Notes: generated by a model not told the origin, from the letters alone. A stretch of DNA of 64,000 nt from Candidatus Minthosoma caballi (GCA_018064505.1 JAGHVC010000109.1:1-64000); one strand, 5' to 3'. Counted from the first letter of the stretch, positions 7,871-17,131 are shown. Made by a program: numbers and translations.

Positions 7871-7911
7871 ACAGAGGGGGCGCGATTATTTCGTGCCCCC
7901 TCTGTTTTTTT
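7871..7911 (+). terminator. strong intrinsic terminator
   Basis: ACAGAGGGGGC (7871-7881) pairs perfectly with GCCCCCTCTGT (7895-7905), followed by seven T. It ends the 7275-7844 unit and implies that this unit is, or was, transcribed. Confidence 0.9.
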
Positions 7912-8100
7912 CAGCCTTTCCTCGTTAATTTTCGCAAACACAAAGGGTGAGAGTAGCGGTTGTTTACGGGGGTAGGAAGCGCAACATATCGGGTGTGAGA
8001 CGAGAATCTGAACGAGGGTGAGATTGAGGTTTTTGTGACGACAAGTCTGATTTGATGTGCTTTTTGTGGCGATTCTCGTGATTCGGGAAGACTCAAATAC

Positions 8101-8182
8101 TTGCGCCCGTCACGCTTTATCGTTTACGCCTTGCAAGCCATATCGCTTCACGGGCATAAGCGATGATGCGTGACGGGCGCAA
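8101..8182. repeat. 82-bp element with perfect 15-bp terminal inverted repeats
   Basis: TTGCGCCCGTCACGC (8101-8115) is exactly complementary to GCGTGACGGGCGCAA (8168-8182). A nested hairpin ATCGCTT (8142-8148) and AAGCGAT (8158-8164) lies inside. It is GC-rich in an AT-rich spacer and has no U-tract. It could be a structured RNA, a REP-like palindrome or a tiny nonautonomous element. The rest of the intergenic region 7912-8356 holds only the clc promoter; nothing else is recognisable. Confidence 0.6.
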
Positions 8183-8272
8183 ACTTTTCGCTCTGTTTTT
8201 GAAAGATGTGTGTGATTATTTTATGTTAGTGAATAAATTTTATTTACTAAGTGACGATAAAATAATAACATG

Positions 8273-8304
8273 TTGCAATATTAAAAAATAAAGAACTATC
8301 TTTG
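8273..8304 (+). promoter_or_regulatory. promoter of the ClC transporter gene
   Basis: TTG at 8273-8275 and TATCTTTG at 8297-8304 are separated by 21 bases, which fits the Bacteroidetes housekeeping promoter. The leader is about 45 nt. Confidence 0.65.
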
Positions 8305-8356
8305 TACTCTGAATCGAATGTATTTGATATAGAGAGTAAAGAAAGGAGATAAGATT

Positions 8357-10168
8357 GTGAATAGTATAGGATTGAGGCGAAAGGCAATAGTCTTCAACCA
8401 AGCTGTTACAGAATGGATAAAAGGTGATCATACGGAGAGGCAAATCGTGTTGATGATTAGCCTTATGGTTGGCGTGTGCACTGGTTTGTCTGCGTTTGTT
8501 CTGAAGTTTATTATTGAGGAAATCAAGGCGCTGCTGACTGAAGGCTTCGTGGTGAGTGAGATTAACTGGCTGTATCTGGTGTACCCTGCTGTCGGCATCT
8601 TGCTTAGCATGCTGTTTGTCAAGTATATTGTGAGAGGGGATATTAGTCACGGAGTGACGAAGATTCTCTATGCAATGTCGAGAGGACGAAGCCGAATCAA
8701 GTCGCACAACAGATGGTCGTCGGTGATTGCCAGTGCCATAACAATCGGTTTTGGCGGCTCGGTGGGAGCGGAGGCGCCAATCGTGCTTACGGGAGCTGCT
8801 TGGGGGTCTGATTTCGGAAAACGATTCCACTTGCCTCCAAAGACGCTGATGCTTCTTGTTGGATGCGGTGCTGCAGGCGCTGTTTCTGGTGTGTTTAAGG
8901 CGCCAATAGCCGGCTTGTTCTTTGTGCTTGAGGTGCTGATGCTCGATTTGAGTTTTTCTTCTTTGCTTCCTTTGCTTGTCACAAGCATCACATCTGTGTG
9001 TGTGAGCTACTCTCTTTATGGCACTGCTCCTCAGTTTGATTTCAGCATGAGCAAGGCGTTTAGCATTGACATTATTCCTGGGTGCTTGCTCTTGGGTGTT
9101 GCTTGCGGATTGGTGTCGCTGTATTTCACTCGTGCCATGAACTGGTTTGAGAAGGTGTTTGCCCGTATTAGGAAGAAAAGGTTCAAATTCCTTCTTGGTG
9201 CTGTGGTGCTTGGTGTGCTGATATTCTTTTTCCCTGCGATGTATGGTGAGGGCTATGATGTTATTAATCAGCTGATAAACAATGCGTCGCCTCAGGAGAT
9301 TATGCATAACACTTTGTTCTATGGTGATGAGGGCAGCCTTTTGGTTTACCTTGGACTTGTGCTGATTTTCAAGGTGTTTGCAACTACTGCAACAAATGGT
9401 GGCGGAGGTTGTGGCGGTACATTTGCCCCAAGCTTGTTCTTGGGATGCATAGCGGGCTTCCTTTTCGCAAGTCTATGGGATATGCTTCTTGGGCTGAATA
9501 TGGGGGAAACTTTCTTCTTGTCTTCTAAGAACTGCGGATTGTATGGAATGGCAGGATTGATGTCGGGCGTGATGCATGCGCCTCTCACTGGCATCTTCTT
9601 GATTGCCGAGTTGACAGGTGGGTATGATTTGTTTGTTCCTTTGATGATTGTGAGCGTGGTTTCTTATCTTACAATAAATATTTTTGAGCCTCACAGCATT
9701 TATGCTATGCGATTGGCAAGACGCGGACAGCTGCTCACTCACGATAAGGATAGCGCAATCCTTACGGTGCTGAATATGGAGTCTGTCTTGGAGAAGGACT
9801 TCCGCACTGTGCAGTCGGACTGGAATCTTTCAAAGCTGGCAGTGGAGATCTCTAAGTCTCATCGCAACATCTTTCCTGTGGTTGATCAAAGCGGTAGGTT
9901 TATTGCTGTGGTTTCTCTTGACTCGGTGCGCAAGTATATTTTCCGTTCGGAATTGTATCATAAGTACACGGTGGGCTCGTTTATGAAGGAGCCGCCTGCG
10001 CTTCTCAATATTCGCGATTCGCTGAAAGTGGCAACTAAGAAGTTTGAGGAGACTGGCGCATGGAACTTGCCGGTGATTGATGATGATCGTAAGTATGTAG
10101 GCTTTGTTTCTCGCTCAGGATTGTTCACCTCGTATAGAGAGACATTGATTAATTTCTCACAAGAATAA
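8357..10168 (+). CDS. ClC-family chloride channel/antiporter with C-terminal CBS domains
   Basis: Translation probably starts at GTG 8357, since a clear AAAGGAGAT ribosome binding site lies 6 bases upstream, which is unusual in this window. The 603-residue protein has about ten hydrophobic segments up to residue 440. GSVGAEAP (134-141) corresponds to the GxEGP selectivity/gating motif with E139, and GGTFAPSLF matches the GxFxP motif. A pair of CBS domains occupies about 465-595 and may sense nucleotides. Members move chloride, often in exchange for protons. fmt follows after 20 bases, so the two are probably co-transcribed. Confidence 0.88.
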   Translation: MNSIGLRRKAIVFNQAVTEWIKGDHTERQIVLMISLMVGVCTGLSAFVLKFIIEEIKALLTEGFVVSEINWLYLVYPAVGILLSMLFVKYIVRGDISHGVTKILYAMSRGRSRIKSHNRWSSVIASAITIGFGGSVGAEAPIVLTGAAWGSDFGKRFHLPPKTLMLLVGCGAAGAVSGVFKAPIAGLFFVLEVLMLDLSFSSLLPLLVTSITSVCVSYSLYGTAPQFDFSMSKAFSIDIIPGCLLLGVACGLVSLYFTRAMNWFEKVFARIRKKRFKFLLGAVVLGVLIFFFPAMYGEGYDVINQLINNASPQEIMHNTLFYGDEGSLLVYLGLVLIFKVFATTATNGGGGCGGTFAPSLFLGCIAGFLFASLWDMLLGLNMGETFFLSSKNCGLYGMAGLMSGVMHAPLTGIFLIAELTGGYDLFVPLMIVSVVSYLTINIFEPHSIYAMRLARRGQLLTHDKDSAILTVLNMESVLEKDFRTVQSDWNLSKLAVEISKSHRNIFPVVDQSGRFIAVVSLDSVRKYIFRSELYHKYTVGSFMKEPPALLNIRDSLKVATKKFEETGAWNLPVIDDDRKYVGFVSRSGLFTSYRETLINFSQE

Positions 10169-10188
10169 TAAAGAATAAATAAAATAAT

Positions 10189-11136
10189 ATGACAAAGGAA
10201 GAGTTGAGAATTGTGTATATGGGCACTCCAGACTTTGCTGTGGAGAGCTTGAAGGCGTTGGTGGAGGGTGGCTATAATGTGGTTGCTGTTATCACAATGC
10301 CAGATAAGCCGATGGGCAGGCATGGCAGTGTGCTTCAGCCAAGTCCGGTGAAGCAGTATGCTGTTGAGCATGGATTGAAAGTGATGCAGCCAGTGAAGCT
10401 GAAAGATCCTGAGTTTGTGGAAGAGTTGCGTGCGTTGAATGCTGATCTGCAGATTGTAGTTGCGTTCAGAATGCTGCCGGAGGTTGTGTGGAATATGCCA
10501 CGATTGGGCACTTTCAATGCTCATGCGTCTTTGTTGCCTAAGTATAGAGGTGCTGCCCCAATCAATTGGGCTGTCATCAATGGTGATGAGGAGACTGGCA
10601 TCACGACTTTCTTCTTGAAGCATGAGATAGATACAGGCGACATTATTCAGCAGGTAAAGATTCCTATTGCTGATACTGATAATGTTGAGGTGGTGCATGA
10701 TAAGCTGATGCTGCTTAGCGGAAAATTGGTGACTGAGACTGTTGACAATATCATTGCCGGCACTGTGACTTCTGTTCCTCAAGACGAGATAAAGGATGTG
10801 GAACTTACTCCTGCGCCTAAGATTTTCCGTGAGACTTGCCGCATCGATTGGAATCTGCCAGTGAAGAAAGTGTATGATTTCATACGCGGCTTAAGTCCTT
10901 ATCCTGCTGCATGGACGGAACTGAATGGTAAGTCGGTAAAGATTTATGAAGCTACGAAGGAAGAGGGTAGCATGAAGCCAGGAGAAATAGCTTCGGATGG
11001 AAAATCCTGGGTGAAGGTGGGAACTGCAGATGGTGTGCTGAATGTGAAGGTTTTGCAGATGGAGGGCAAGAAGAGAATGCCTGTTGCTGATCTCCTGAGA
11101 GGATTTAAGTTTACGGAAGGAGCCTGCTTTAAGTAG
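10189..11136 (+). CDS. fmt: methionyl-tRNA formyltransferase
   Basis: The 315-residue protein begins near LRIVYMGTPDFAVESLKAL, the typical N-terminus. The formyltransferase core has N110, H112, the SLLPKYRG signature (114-121) and D148 in DTGDII. The C-terminal tRNA-binding OB domain covers about 205-310. It formylates initiator Met-tRNA using 10-formyl-tetrahydrofolate in the cytoplasm. It lies 20 bases after the ClC gene and is followed by a terminator whose right arm is shared with the next gene's promoter. Confidence 0.95.
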   Translation: MTKEELRIVYMGTPDFAVESLKALVEGGYNVVAVITMPDKPMGRHGSVLQPSPVKQYAVEHGLKVMQPVKLKDPEFVEELRALNADLQIVVAFRMLPEVVWNMPRLGTFNAHASLLPKYRGAAPINWAVINGDEETGITTFFLKHEIDTGDIIQQVKIPIADTDNVEVVHDKLMLLSGKLVTETVDNIIAGTVTSVPQDEIKDVELTPAPKIFRETCRIDWNLPVKKVYDFIRGLSPYPAAWTELNGKSVKIYEATKEEGSMKPGEIASDGKSWVKVGTADGVLNVKVLQMEGKKRMPVADLLRGFKFTEGACFK

Positions 11137-11190
11137 TTTCCGCTCTTTCAAAATGGAAGAAGATGAAGTGATGAACTCACTAAAATGTTA

Positions 11191-11236
11191 AAAAATAGAG
11201 AAAAAGCCACGAAAAGTTTGCTTTTTCTCTATTTTT
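11191..11236 (+). terminator. intrinsic terminator after fmt
   Basis: Seventeen-base perfect arms, AAAAATAGAGAAAAAGC (11191-11207) and its complement (11220-11236), end in a T-run. The hairpin is AT-rich but long. Its right arm lies inside the promoter spacer of the downstream sigma factor gene. Confidence 0.8.
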
Positions 11237-11248
11237 GTTGTTACTTTG
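11217..11248 (+). promoter_or_regulatory. promoter of the ECF sigma factor gene, overlapping the fmt terminator
   Basis: TTTG (11217-11220), 20 bases, then TTACTTTG (11241-11248) closely match the Bacteroidetes promoter, with TT instead of TA in the -7 box. The same TTTG-N20-TTACTTTG arrangement precedes the GH2 gene at 35159-35190. The leader to ATG 11367 is about 110 nt. Confidence 0.6.
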
Positions 11249-11366
11249 CCAACGATTTCAAATGGGAATTATTGTTATTCCCATCTTATGTTTTTTCTTT
11301 TTTATAAATTATTAATCTAAATTGCCTATCGAAGAAACTCTACGCTAAACTAATAAATCGTAGAAA

Positions 11367-12005
11367 ATGAAAGTTATCGACGGTATCTCTGCTACGAGAG
11401 CAGAGGATCGCTTTCGTAAGAAAGAATTGAATGACATGACAGACGAGGAACTCGTAGTCATGTACATAGATGGCAATAATTGCGCTTTCGATATACTATT
11501 GAAGCGTTACGAAAATAAGGTTTTTTCTTATTTGCTTTATGCAGTAAAGAATCAGGAATTGGCTGAGGATCTCTTTCAGGATGTCTTCATCAAGATTGTC
11601 ATGCGCATAAAGGAGGGTCACTATGCTGAGCATGGCAAGTTCTCTTCATGGCTGATGCGAATTGTGCATAACCATGTCATTGACTATTTCCGCACGGCTC
11701 CTTCAAGCATAGTTATCAGCAATGACGAAACCGAATATGACTTGCTGAATGATAAGTCTATTGCTGTGAATGATAATCGTGAGCAGGAAATGATAGATCA
11801 GCAGACTATGCGTGAAGTGAAAGCATTGATTGAGATGCTTCCTGAGAATCAGCGCGAGGTGCTGATGATGCGATACTTTGATGAGCTCAGTTTCAAGGAG
11901 ATTGCTGTTAAAACGAACTGCAGCATTAATACCGCTCTTGGACGAATGCGATATGCATTGATAAACTTGAGACATTTGGCATACGAAACAGGCATGGCTT
12001 CGTAA
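11367..12005 (+). CDS. ECF-type RNA polymerase sigma factor
   Basis: The 212-residue protein has sigma region 2 at about 38-105 (FDILLKRYENKVFSYL, then the DLFQDVFIKIV -10-recognition part) and region 4 at about 150-205 with a helix-turn-helix (ELSFKEIAVKTNCSINTALGRM). A roughly 25-residue N-terminal extension precedes region 2. No anti-sigma gene is adjacent, so it is an orphan sigma-70-family factor of the housekeeping-like ECF type frequent in Bacteroidetes. The regulon is unknown. A terminator hairpin overlaps its last codons. Confidence 0.9.
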   Translation: MKVIDGISATRAEDRFRKKELNDMTDEELVVMYIDGNNCAFDILLKRYENKVFSYLLYAVKNQELAEDLFQDVFIKIVMRIKEGHYAEHGKFSSWLMRIVHNHVIDYFRTAPSSIVISNDETEYDLLNDKSIAVNDNREQEMIDQQTMREVKALIEMLPENQREVLMMRYFDELSFKEIAVKTNCSINTALGRMRYALINLRHLAYETGMAS

Positions 12006-12026
12006 TGAAGTCATGCCTGTCTTTTA
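11990..12026 (+). terminator. terminator overlapping the end of the sigma factor gene
   Basis: AGGCATGGCTTC and TGAAGTCATGCCT (11990-12018) form a stem with one G-T pair around a GTAA loop that includes the TAA stop codon, followed by TGTCTTTT. Confidence 0.7.
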
Positions 12027-12106
12027 TAGCTTATTATATAGCAGTTTATCCTTTTCTGTTGTAAGGAGTTCCTTTTTGTTTTTATCAAAAGGATAAGAGA
12101 ATGCCA

Positions 12107-12673
12107 TTATTCTCTGATGATGGTGAACTCTCCGTTTGACTTTATTTTTATGATGCTTGATGGCTTGTGTTTCTCGCGGCATTGGCGATTGTACTTGACA
12201 ACATAGTCAACTGCGTTCTTTATCTCGTCGCTAATGTCATCGAAAGTCATTGCTGTAGGCTCTCCGCTGATGTTTGCTGAAGTGCTGACAATTGCTTTCT
12301 GGAAACGGAAACAAAGCTCTTTGCTGAATTCCTCTTTTGTGATGCGAATGCCTACGCTGCCATCTTCTGCGAGAAGATTTGGAGCGAGCCCTGTTGCATT
12401 GTCAAAAATGACTGTGAGTGGTTTCTCTGACAGTTCAATCATGTCCCAAGTCACATCTGCAACCTGGCGAACATAGCGAGTGAGGCGCGCTTCGCTGTCA
12501 ACAAGGCAAATGAGCGCTTTGCTATCTTCGCGTTTTTTTATCTCATACACTCGCTTCACTGCTTCGGGATTTGTGGCGTCACAGCCAATGCCCCAAACGG
12601 TGTCTGTTGGGTAGAGTATGACACCGCCCTTGCGCATCACCTCTACTGCTTTCTTTATTTCGTCTTGTAACAT
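12107..12673 (-). CDS. tsaC: L-threonylcarbamoyladenylate synthase
   Basis: This 188-residue single-domain YrdC/Sua5 protein has the N-terminal PTDTVWGIGCDATN signature and the STSANISGEPT motif near residues 130-140, both characteristic of the ATP, threonine and bicarbonate site. It makes threonylcarbamoyl-AMP for t6A37 modification of ANN-decoding tRNAs. The size fits TsaC rather than the longer Sua5 with an extra domain. The gene begins 14 bases after prfC, so it is probably in the same transcript as prfC and the LRR gene. Confidence 0.92.
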   Translation of the reverse strand: MLQDEIKKAVEVMRKGGVILYPTDTVWGIGCDATNPEAVKRVYEIKKREDSKALICLVDSEARLTRYVRQVADVTWDMIELSEKPLTVIFDNATGLAPNLLAEDGSVGIRITKEEFSKELCFRFQKAIVSTSANISGEPTAMTFDDISDEIKNAVDYVVKYNRQCREKHKPSSIIKIKSNGEFTIIRE

Positions 12674-12687
12674 ATAGCCCCTCCCTT

Positions 12688-14349
12688 TTAGAATTCTGAT
12701 GTGAAATGGAACCTGATGTTCTTGAAATCTTGCTGAGCCATTTGAAGCACATATCCAGAGTCTGCGAGGAAGACATCTCGTCCGTCTTTGTCCTTTGCCA
12801 TGTATTGGTATTTGCGCTTCTTGAATGCTTCAAGCTCTGCGTCGTCGTCGCTTTCTATCCAGCATGCTTTGTAAAGGCTTACAGGTTCCCAACGGCACTT
12901 TGCATTGTATTCGTTCTCAAGACGATACTGAATGACTTCAAACTGAAGCTGACCTACTGTGCCAATGATTTTGCGACCATTGAACTGGTTGACAAACAGC
13001 TGAGCAACTCCTTCGTCCATCAACTGGTTGATGCCTTTCTCAAGCTGCTTTGTTTTCATCGGATCTGCATTCTCGATGTATTTGAGCATCTCTGGAGAGA
13101 ATGAAGGGAGTCCCTTGAAGTGAATCTTCTCGCCCTCTGTGAGAGTGTCGCCAATCTTGAAAATGCCATTGTCTGGCAAACCAACAATGTCGCCAGGGTA
13201 GGCTTCGTCAATTGTGCTCTTCTTCTGAGCCATGAACTGAGTAGGAGAGGAGAATCGCACAGTCTTGCCATTGCGAACATGCAGATATGGGGCGTTGCGA
13301 ACAAACTTGCCTGAGCATACTTTACAGAATGCAGTACATGAACGGTGGTTAGGGTCGATGTTTGCAGTAATCTTGAAAATGAAACCTGTGAACTTAGGCT
13401 CTTCTGGCTGCACCATGCGCTCTTCTGCTGTAGTTGGGCGAGGATTAGGAGCTATCTCTACAAAGCAGGCGAGAAGTTCCTGAACACCGAAATTGTTGAG
13501 TGCAGAACCGAAGAATACTGGGGCAACATCAGCATTAAGATAGGTGTCAACGCTGAAATCGTCATACACGCCACTAATCATCTCAAGGTCCTCGCGAAGT
13601 TTCTCTGCATCCTCTGAACCTACTTGATCGTCAAGTTCTGAAGAGTTTATGTCAACATTCACCTTCTCCGTAACTATCTGCTTGTTAGGCGTGAAGAGGT
13701 TAAGGTTGTTCTCATAGATGTTGTACACGCCCTTGAAACGAGCTCCTTGATTGATAGGCCAAGAGAGAGGACGCACCTTGATTTGAAGTTCGCTTTCCAC
13801 CTCGTCGAGAAGATCGAACGGATCTTTGCCCTCACGGTCCATCTTGTTGATAAACACGATAACAGGAGTCTTTCTCATGCGGCACACAGTCATCAGCTTT
13901 CTTGTCTGAGCCTCCACACCTTTCGCACCGTCAATCACGATGATGGCACTATCCACAGCAGTGAGAGTGCGGAATGTGTCCTCGGCAAAGTCCTGGTGAC
14001 CAGGTGTATCAAGGATGTTCACCTTGTATGGCAAGCCCCCTGTCCCCCGATGGGGGCGTCCGTTCGGGGTGTTAGTTGCTTCGCCCTTTTCCGCATGGCT
14101 TCCCCCTTCGGGGGTTAGGGGGCTTGGCAGATAGTCAAACTCCATCACAGATGTGCTCACCGAGATACCACGCTGCTTCTCAATCTCCATCCAGTCGGAT
14201 GTTGCAGTTTTCTTTATCTTGTTGCTCTTTACCGCACCAGCCACTTGAATCTGACCGCCAAACAGCAGCAGTTTCTCTGTGAGGGTTGTCTTACCAGCGT
14301 CAGGGTGCGAGATTATCGCAAATGTTCGTCTTCTTTCTATTTCGTTCAT
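12688..14349 (-). CDS. prfC: peptide chain release factor 3 with a 34-residue insertion in the G domain
   Basis: RF3 is the GTPase that recycles RF1/RF2 from the ribosome. G1 HPDAGKTT (15-22), G2 RGISV (60-64), G3 DTPGH (114-118) and the NKMD motif are intact. Between FDY (71-73) and [11 protein letters not shown], where the family has only a short turn, this protein has about 34 extra residues (74-107: [17 protein letters not shown] then [17 protein letters not shown]). That accounts for most of its excess over the usual ~525 residues. The DNA of this insert is a palindromic GC-rich element. The frame is kept, and the insertion falls in the hairpin turn between switch I and switch II strands, so the protein may still work. 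Confidence 0.93.
   Translation of the reverse strand: MNEIERRRTFAIISHPDAGKTTLTEKLLLFGGQIQVAGAVKSNKIKKTATSDWMEIEKQRGISVSTSVMEFDYLPSPLTPEGGSHAEKGEATNTPNGRPHRGTGGLPYKVNILDTPGHQDFAEDTFRTLTAVDSAIIVIDGAKGVEAQTRKLMTVCRMRKTPVIVFINKMDREGKDPFDLLDEVESELQIKVRPLSWPINQGARFKGVYNIYENNLNLFTPNKQIVTEKVNVDINSSELDDQVGSEDAEKLREDLEMISGVYDDFSVDTYLNADVAPVFFGSALNNFGVQELLACFVEIAPNPRPTTAEERMVQPEEPKFTGFIFKITANIDPNHRSCTAFCKVCSGKFVRNAPYLHVRNGKTVRFSSPTQFMAQKKSTIDEAYPGDIVGLPDNGIFKIGDTLTEGEKIHFKGLPSFSPEMLKYIENADPMKTKQLEKGINQLMDEGVAQLFVNQFNGRKIIGTVGQLQFEVIQYRLENEYNAKCRWEPVSLYKACWIESDDDAELEAFKKRKYQYMAKDKDGRDVFLADSGYVLQMAQQDFKNIRFHFTSEF
14030..14127. repeat. palindromic element inserted in frame in prfC
   Basis: CAAGCCCCCT (14032-14041) pairs with AGGGGGCTTG (14117-14126). 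Inside lie the local palindromes CCCCCGATGGGGG (about 14043-14055) and CCCCCTTCGGGGG (14102-14114). The element is far more GC-rich than its surroundings. Its length (about 99-102 bases) is a multiple of three and it has no stop codon in the prfC frame. It resembles in concept the Rickettsia palindromic elements that insert into genes. Confidence 0.75.
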
Positions 14350-14363
14350 ATATATAGTGTAAA

Positions 14364-15854
14364 TTATTCAGCGATGATATTGCGGATGTCACTCCAGCCA
14401 GCAGCTCTTTTGTATGCAGCAACGCTCTCGCTTGGAACAGCGAGAATCACCTTCTTTTCGTAGTTAGAAGGTTTCTTTGTCAAAGGAGGCACTGTGCTGT
14501 GCATGATGATTCGGTCTGCGTTTTTGCAGTAGTAGAATGCTTTCTCTCCAATGTTTTTCACGCTTGCGGGAATCTCTATTTGCTTGAATGCAAAGCATGC
14601 TCTGAATGCTTCTTTGCCAATGTTTGTCACTGTGCCAGGAATAGAAATGTCTTCAAGGGCCTTACAACCGCGGAAAGCTTCGTCATCAATTGATTGAAGT
14701 GACTGTGGCAGTTCTACTTCCACCAAAGAACTGCATTCTTCAAATGTTTTCTTTTCTATTTTTGTGATGCTGTTTGGCAACGACATTCTTGTAATGGTGC
14801 TTGAATAGAATGCTTCTTCGCATATCCTATCGCAGCCCTCAGGCAGTAATACTTCCTGCACTTTGCTGTAGGCAAAAGCGCGTGGGCCGATGCATTGCGT
14901 TTGATTTGGCACTGAGTATGTACCTGTGCGTTTCAGTGGTAGGTAGAGAAGAATTGATGCATCTTTGTTGAACAACACGCCATCAATGTCGGAATACTTT
15001 CCATTTGCTTCATTTACATAGATGTTCATCAAGTAGTTAGATGCTAAAGAAGTGTAATCCATTTCAACAACAGTAGAAGGAATCTCAATCTCCTCTATAT
15101 GAGTTGATGCAAATGCATTGCTGCCAATAGTTTCAAGTCCTTCAGGCAAACGCACATCCTTGATGCTTGTGTACGAGAATGCTGAGTTGCCAATTTGCCT
15201 TATGGCAGAAGGCATATAGAATCTCGCGAGTTCATTGCATCTGGAGAATGCATAGCTGCCGATGTATTCAACTCCGTCAGGAATATCTACATTGTACAGA
15301 TTCGTTGCTCCTTCAAAAGCGTTGTTCTCAATAGCTGTCACATTATCAGGTATATATACATACTCAAGGTTTTTGCATCCATAGAAAGCATACTTGCCCA
15401 CAGCTACAAGATTGCTTGGCAAGATAACCGATCTCAAGCCTGTGCAGTTCCTGAAAATGTCGGGCATGACGGTGATTTCCTTGACGCTGAACAGCGATGC
15501 TGATTCGTCAACTATGTAAGCATTAAGCAAGTCGAAGTCTATTCGCGCAGGCACCATCTTTCCTTGACGATTCATTGTTTGCTTGCGTTTTGCCAGTTCT
15601 GTGAGCAGAATAAGATCGTTTTTGTTCATGCCGCCTGTCACGCGCAAATAGCCAAGGCGCTCGCAGTCGTCTGGAGTAAGTTTCTTTGCCAATTCTCCAG
15701 GGCGGCGCAATACCACACTAATCTCGCGTCCATTGTCTTTTGCACTTGAGTTGAGGTCTTGCAACAATTTTTCCCAGTTTGTGCGCTGGGCATTCATGCT
15801 GATACTGCATCCAAAGAAAGCCAGCATGCATAAAAAGAACAATCTTATCTTCAT
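14364..15854 (-). CDS. BspA-like leucine-rich-repeat secreted protein
   Basis: The 496-residue protein has a Sec signal peptide ([23 protein letters not shown]). From about residue 120 onward it consists of BspA/LRR_5 repeats of about 23 residues, for example [28 protein letters not shown], with recurrent F.GC.sL..i.iP units. Such proteins in oral and gut Bacteroidetes bind host matrix or other bacteria. No Por-type C-terminal sorting domain is evident. Cys16 could suggest a lipoprotein, but FFGCS falls early in the signal, so cleavage after NAQ is equally likely. prfC follows 14 bases downstream, so the LRR gene may share its transcript. It looks like a newcomer in an otherwise housekeeping set. 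Confidence 0.85.
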   Translation of the reverse strand: MKIRLFFLCMLAFFGCSISMNAQRTNWEKLLQDLNSSAKDNGREISVVLRRPGELAKKLTPDDCERLGYLRVTGGMNKNDLILLTELAKRKQTMNRQGKMVPARIDFDLLNAYIVDESASLFSVKEITVMPDIFRNCTGLRSVILPSNLVAVGKYAFYGCKNLEYVYIPDNVTAIENNAFEGATNLYNVDIPDGVEYIGSYAFSRCNELARFYMPSAIRQIGNSAFSYTSIKDVRLPEGLETIGSNAFASTHIEEIEIPSTVVEMDYTSLASNYLMNIYVNEANGKYSDIDGVLFNKDASILLYLPLKRTGTYSVPNQTQCIGPRAFAYSKVQEVLLPEGCDRICEEAFYSSTITRMSLPNSITKIEKKTFEECSSLVEVELPQSLQSIDDEAFRGCKALEDISIPGTVTNIGKEAFRACFAFKQIEIPASVKNIGEKAFYYCKNADRIIMHSTVPPLTKKPSNYEKKVILAVPSESVAAYKRAAGWSDIRNIIAE

Positions 15855-16002
15855 ATTATTGTGATATACTTAAGTTTTACGATGGCGATAACGAAAAACG
15901 ATGACAATGCGCTTTGTTACGATGACGAAGACAATGACTTATAACCCTATAAACTCTCCTAAAATAGGTTTGTGTATCTCCCTTTTTCAGGGAAGTCGGG
16001 GC

Positions 16003-16893
16003 TTAAAGCTTTGCAATGCACTCAGCGAGACTATCCTCCCAATAAGGAATCTCTATGCCGAATGTTTGCTTAATCTTTGTTTTGTCAAGCACAGAGTAGT
16101 GAGGACGAGCAGCAGGGGTAGGGTACTCGCTTGTGTGAAGCGGACGCACCTTGCAGTCCTTTATGCCAGCAATGCGATGGATTGCTTTGGTGAAGTCATA
16201 CCATGAAATGACACCTTCATTGCTGAAGTGATAAACGCCTGGCACTATGCCTTTGTTTATTGCGGCGAAGATTGCCACGGCAAGGTCGCGGGCATAAGTA
16301 GGTGTGCCGACCTGATCGAAAATCACTCCCAATTCTGGCTTCTCCTTGCCAAGACGAATCATTGTCTTTACGAAGTTGTTGCCGAATGTGCTGTATAGCC
16401 AAGCGGTGCGTATGATTATAGAATTCTGGCAATTAGCCATCACGCTTTCTTCTCCTGCCAGCTTAGTGCGTCCATAAACGCTATTTGGGCAAGTTGGGAG
16501 GTCTTCAGTGACAGGCTTGTGGCTTGTTCCGTCAAACACATAATCGGTGCTGATCTGCACCATGCAGCCGCCTCTGTTTGCAACAGCCTTTGCAAGATAT
16601 CCTGGTGCGATGTTATTCAGCAAGTTGCAGAGTTCCTCGCTGCTTTCTGCCTTGTCCACTGCAGTGAATGCCGCGCAGTTCACAATGCAGTCGATAGCAT
16701 TCTTTTGCACAAACTCATTCACTTCGTTTTCGTTGGTGATGTCAAGTTTCTGAAACTTTCCGCCAATCTCCGTTCCTTCTGGGAACATAACATCTGTGAA
16801 GAAATACTCATACTGAGCATTCTTGCCAGCAAGCAATTGCATCTCGTTGCCGAGCTGACCATTGCATCCTGTCACCAAAATATTCCTAATCAT
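16003..16893 (-). CDS. rfbD: dTDP-4-dehydrorhamnose reductase
   Basis: This 296-residue extended SDR enzyme has the NAD(P) glycine motif GCNGQLG (9-15), STDYVFDG (115-122) and the catalytic Y140xxxK144 pair in VYGRTKLAGE. It catalyses the last step of dTDP-L-rhamnose synthesis for surface polysaccharide. No other rml genes are adjacent, which is common in Bacteroidetes. A TAACTTTG element lies 35 bases upstream. Confidence 0.92.
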   Translation of the reverse strand: MIRNILVTGCNGQLGNEMQLLAGKNAQYEYFFTDVMFPEGTEIGGKFQKLDITNENEVNEFVQKNAIDCIVNCAAFTAVDKAESSEELCNLLNNIAPGYLAKAVANRGGCMVQISTDYVFDGTSHKPVTEDLPTCPNSVYGRTKLAGEESVMANCQNSIIIRTAWLYSTFGNNFVKTMIRLGKEKPELGVIFDQVGTPTYARDLAVAIFAAINKGIVPGVYHFSNEGVISWYDFTKAIHRIAGIKDCKVRPLHTSEYPTPAARPHYSVLDKTKIKQTFGIEIPYWEDSLAECIAKL

Positions 16894-16927
16894 ACTTTTA
16901 CTATTCCTTTGTTTTTGATTTTGACTG

Positions 16928-16935
16928 CAAAGTTA
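16928..16935 (-). promoter_or_regulatory. -7 element upstream of rfbD
   Basis: The minus strand reads TAACTTTG, an exact TAnnTTTG. The nearest upstream TTTG on that strand is 25 bases away, longer than usual. The remaining spacer 16936-17097 contains nothing recognisable. Confidence 0.5.
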
Positions 16936-17097
16936 GTGAATATATTTATAAGTAGGTAATCAAAATTATTTTAATTATGTTCTGGTAGGTTCATTTCGTA
17001 ATATATGCACTCTCTTTGTCGTATCTTTTGCTAGTTCAAACGCCTCTATTATTGCAGCAAGCACGCTCTACTTGGTGTTCTGCTCAGCATAGTGAGT

Positions 17098-17124
17098 AAA
17101 AAAAAGAGGGAGCATCGCCCCCTC
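17098..17124 (-). terminator. intrinsic terminator after the thioredoxin-like lipoprotein
   Basis: On the minus strand GAGGGGGC-GAT-GCTCCCTC (17106-17124) forms an 8-base stem with one G-U pair, followed by eight T. It lies 7 bases after the stop codon. Confidence 0.85.
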
Positions 17125-17131
17125 TTTTCTT

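Noticed and set aside
7911-8096. 61-codon minus-strand ORF after the strong terminator
   Set aside because: It has no signal, motif or start context; composition is like the surrounding spacer.
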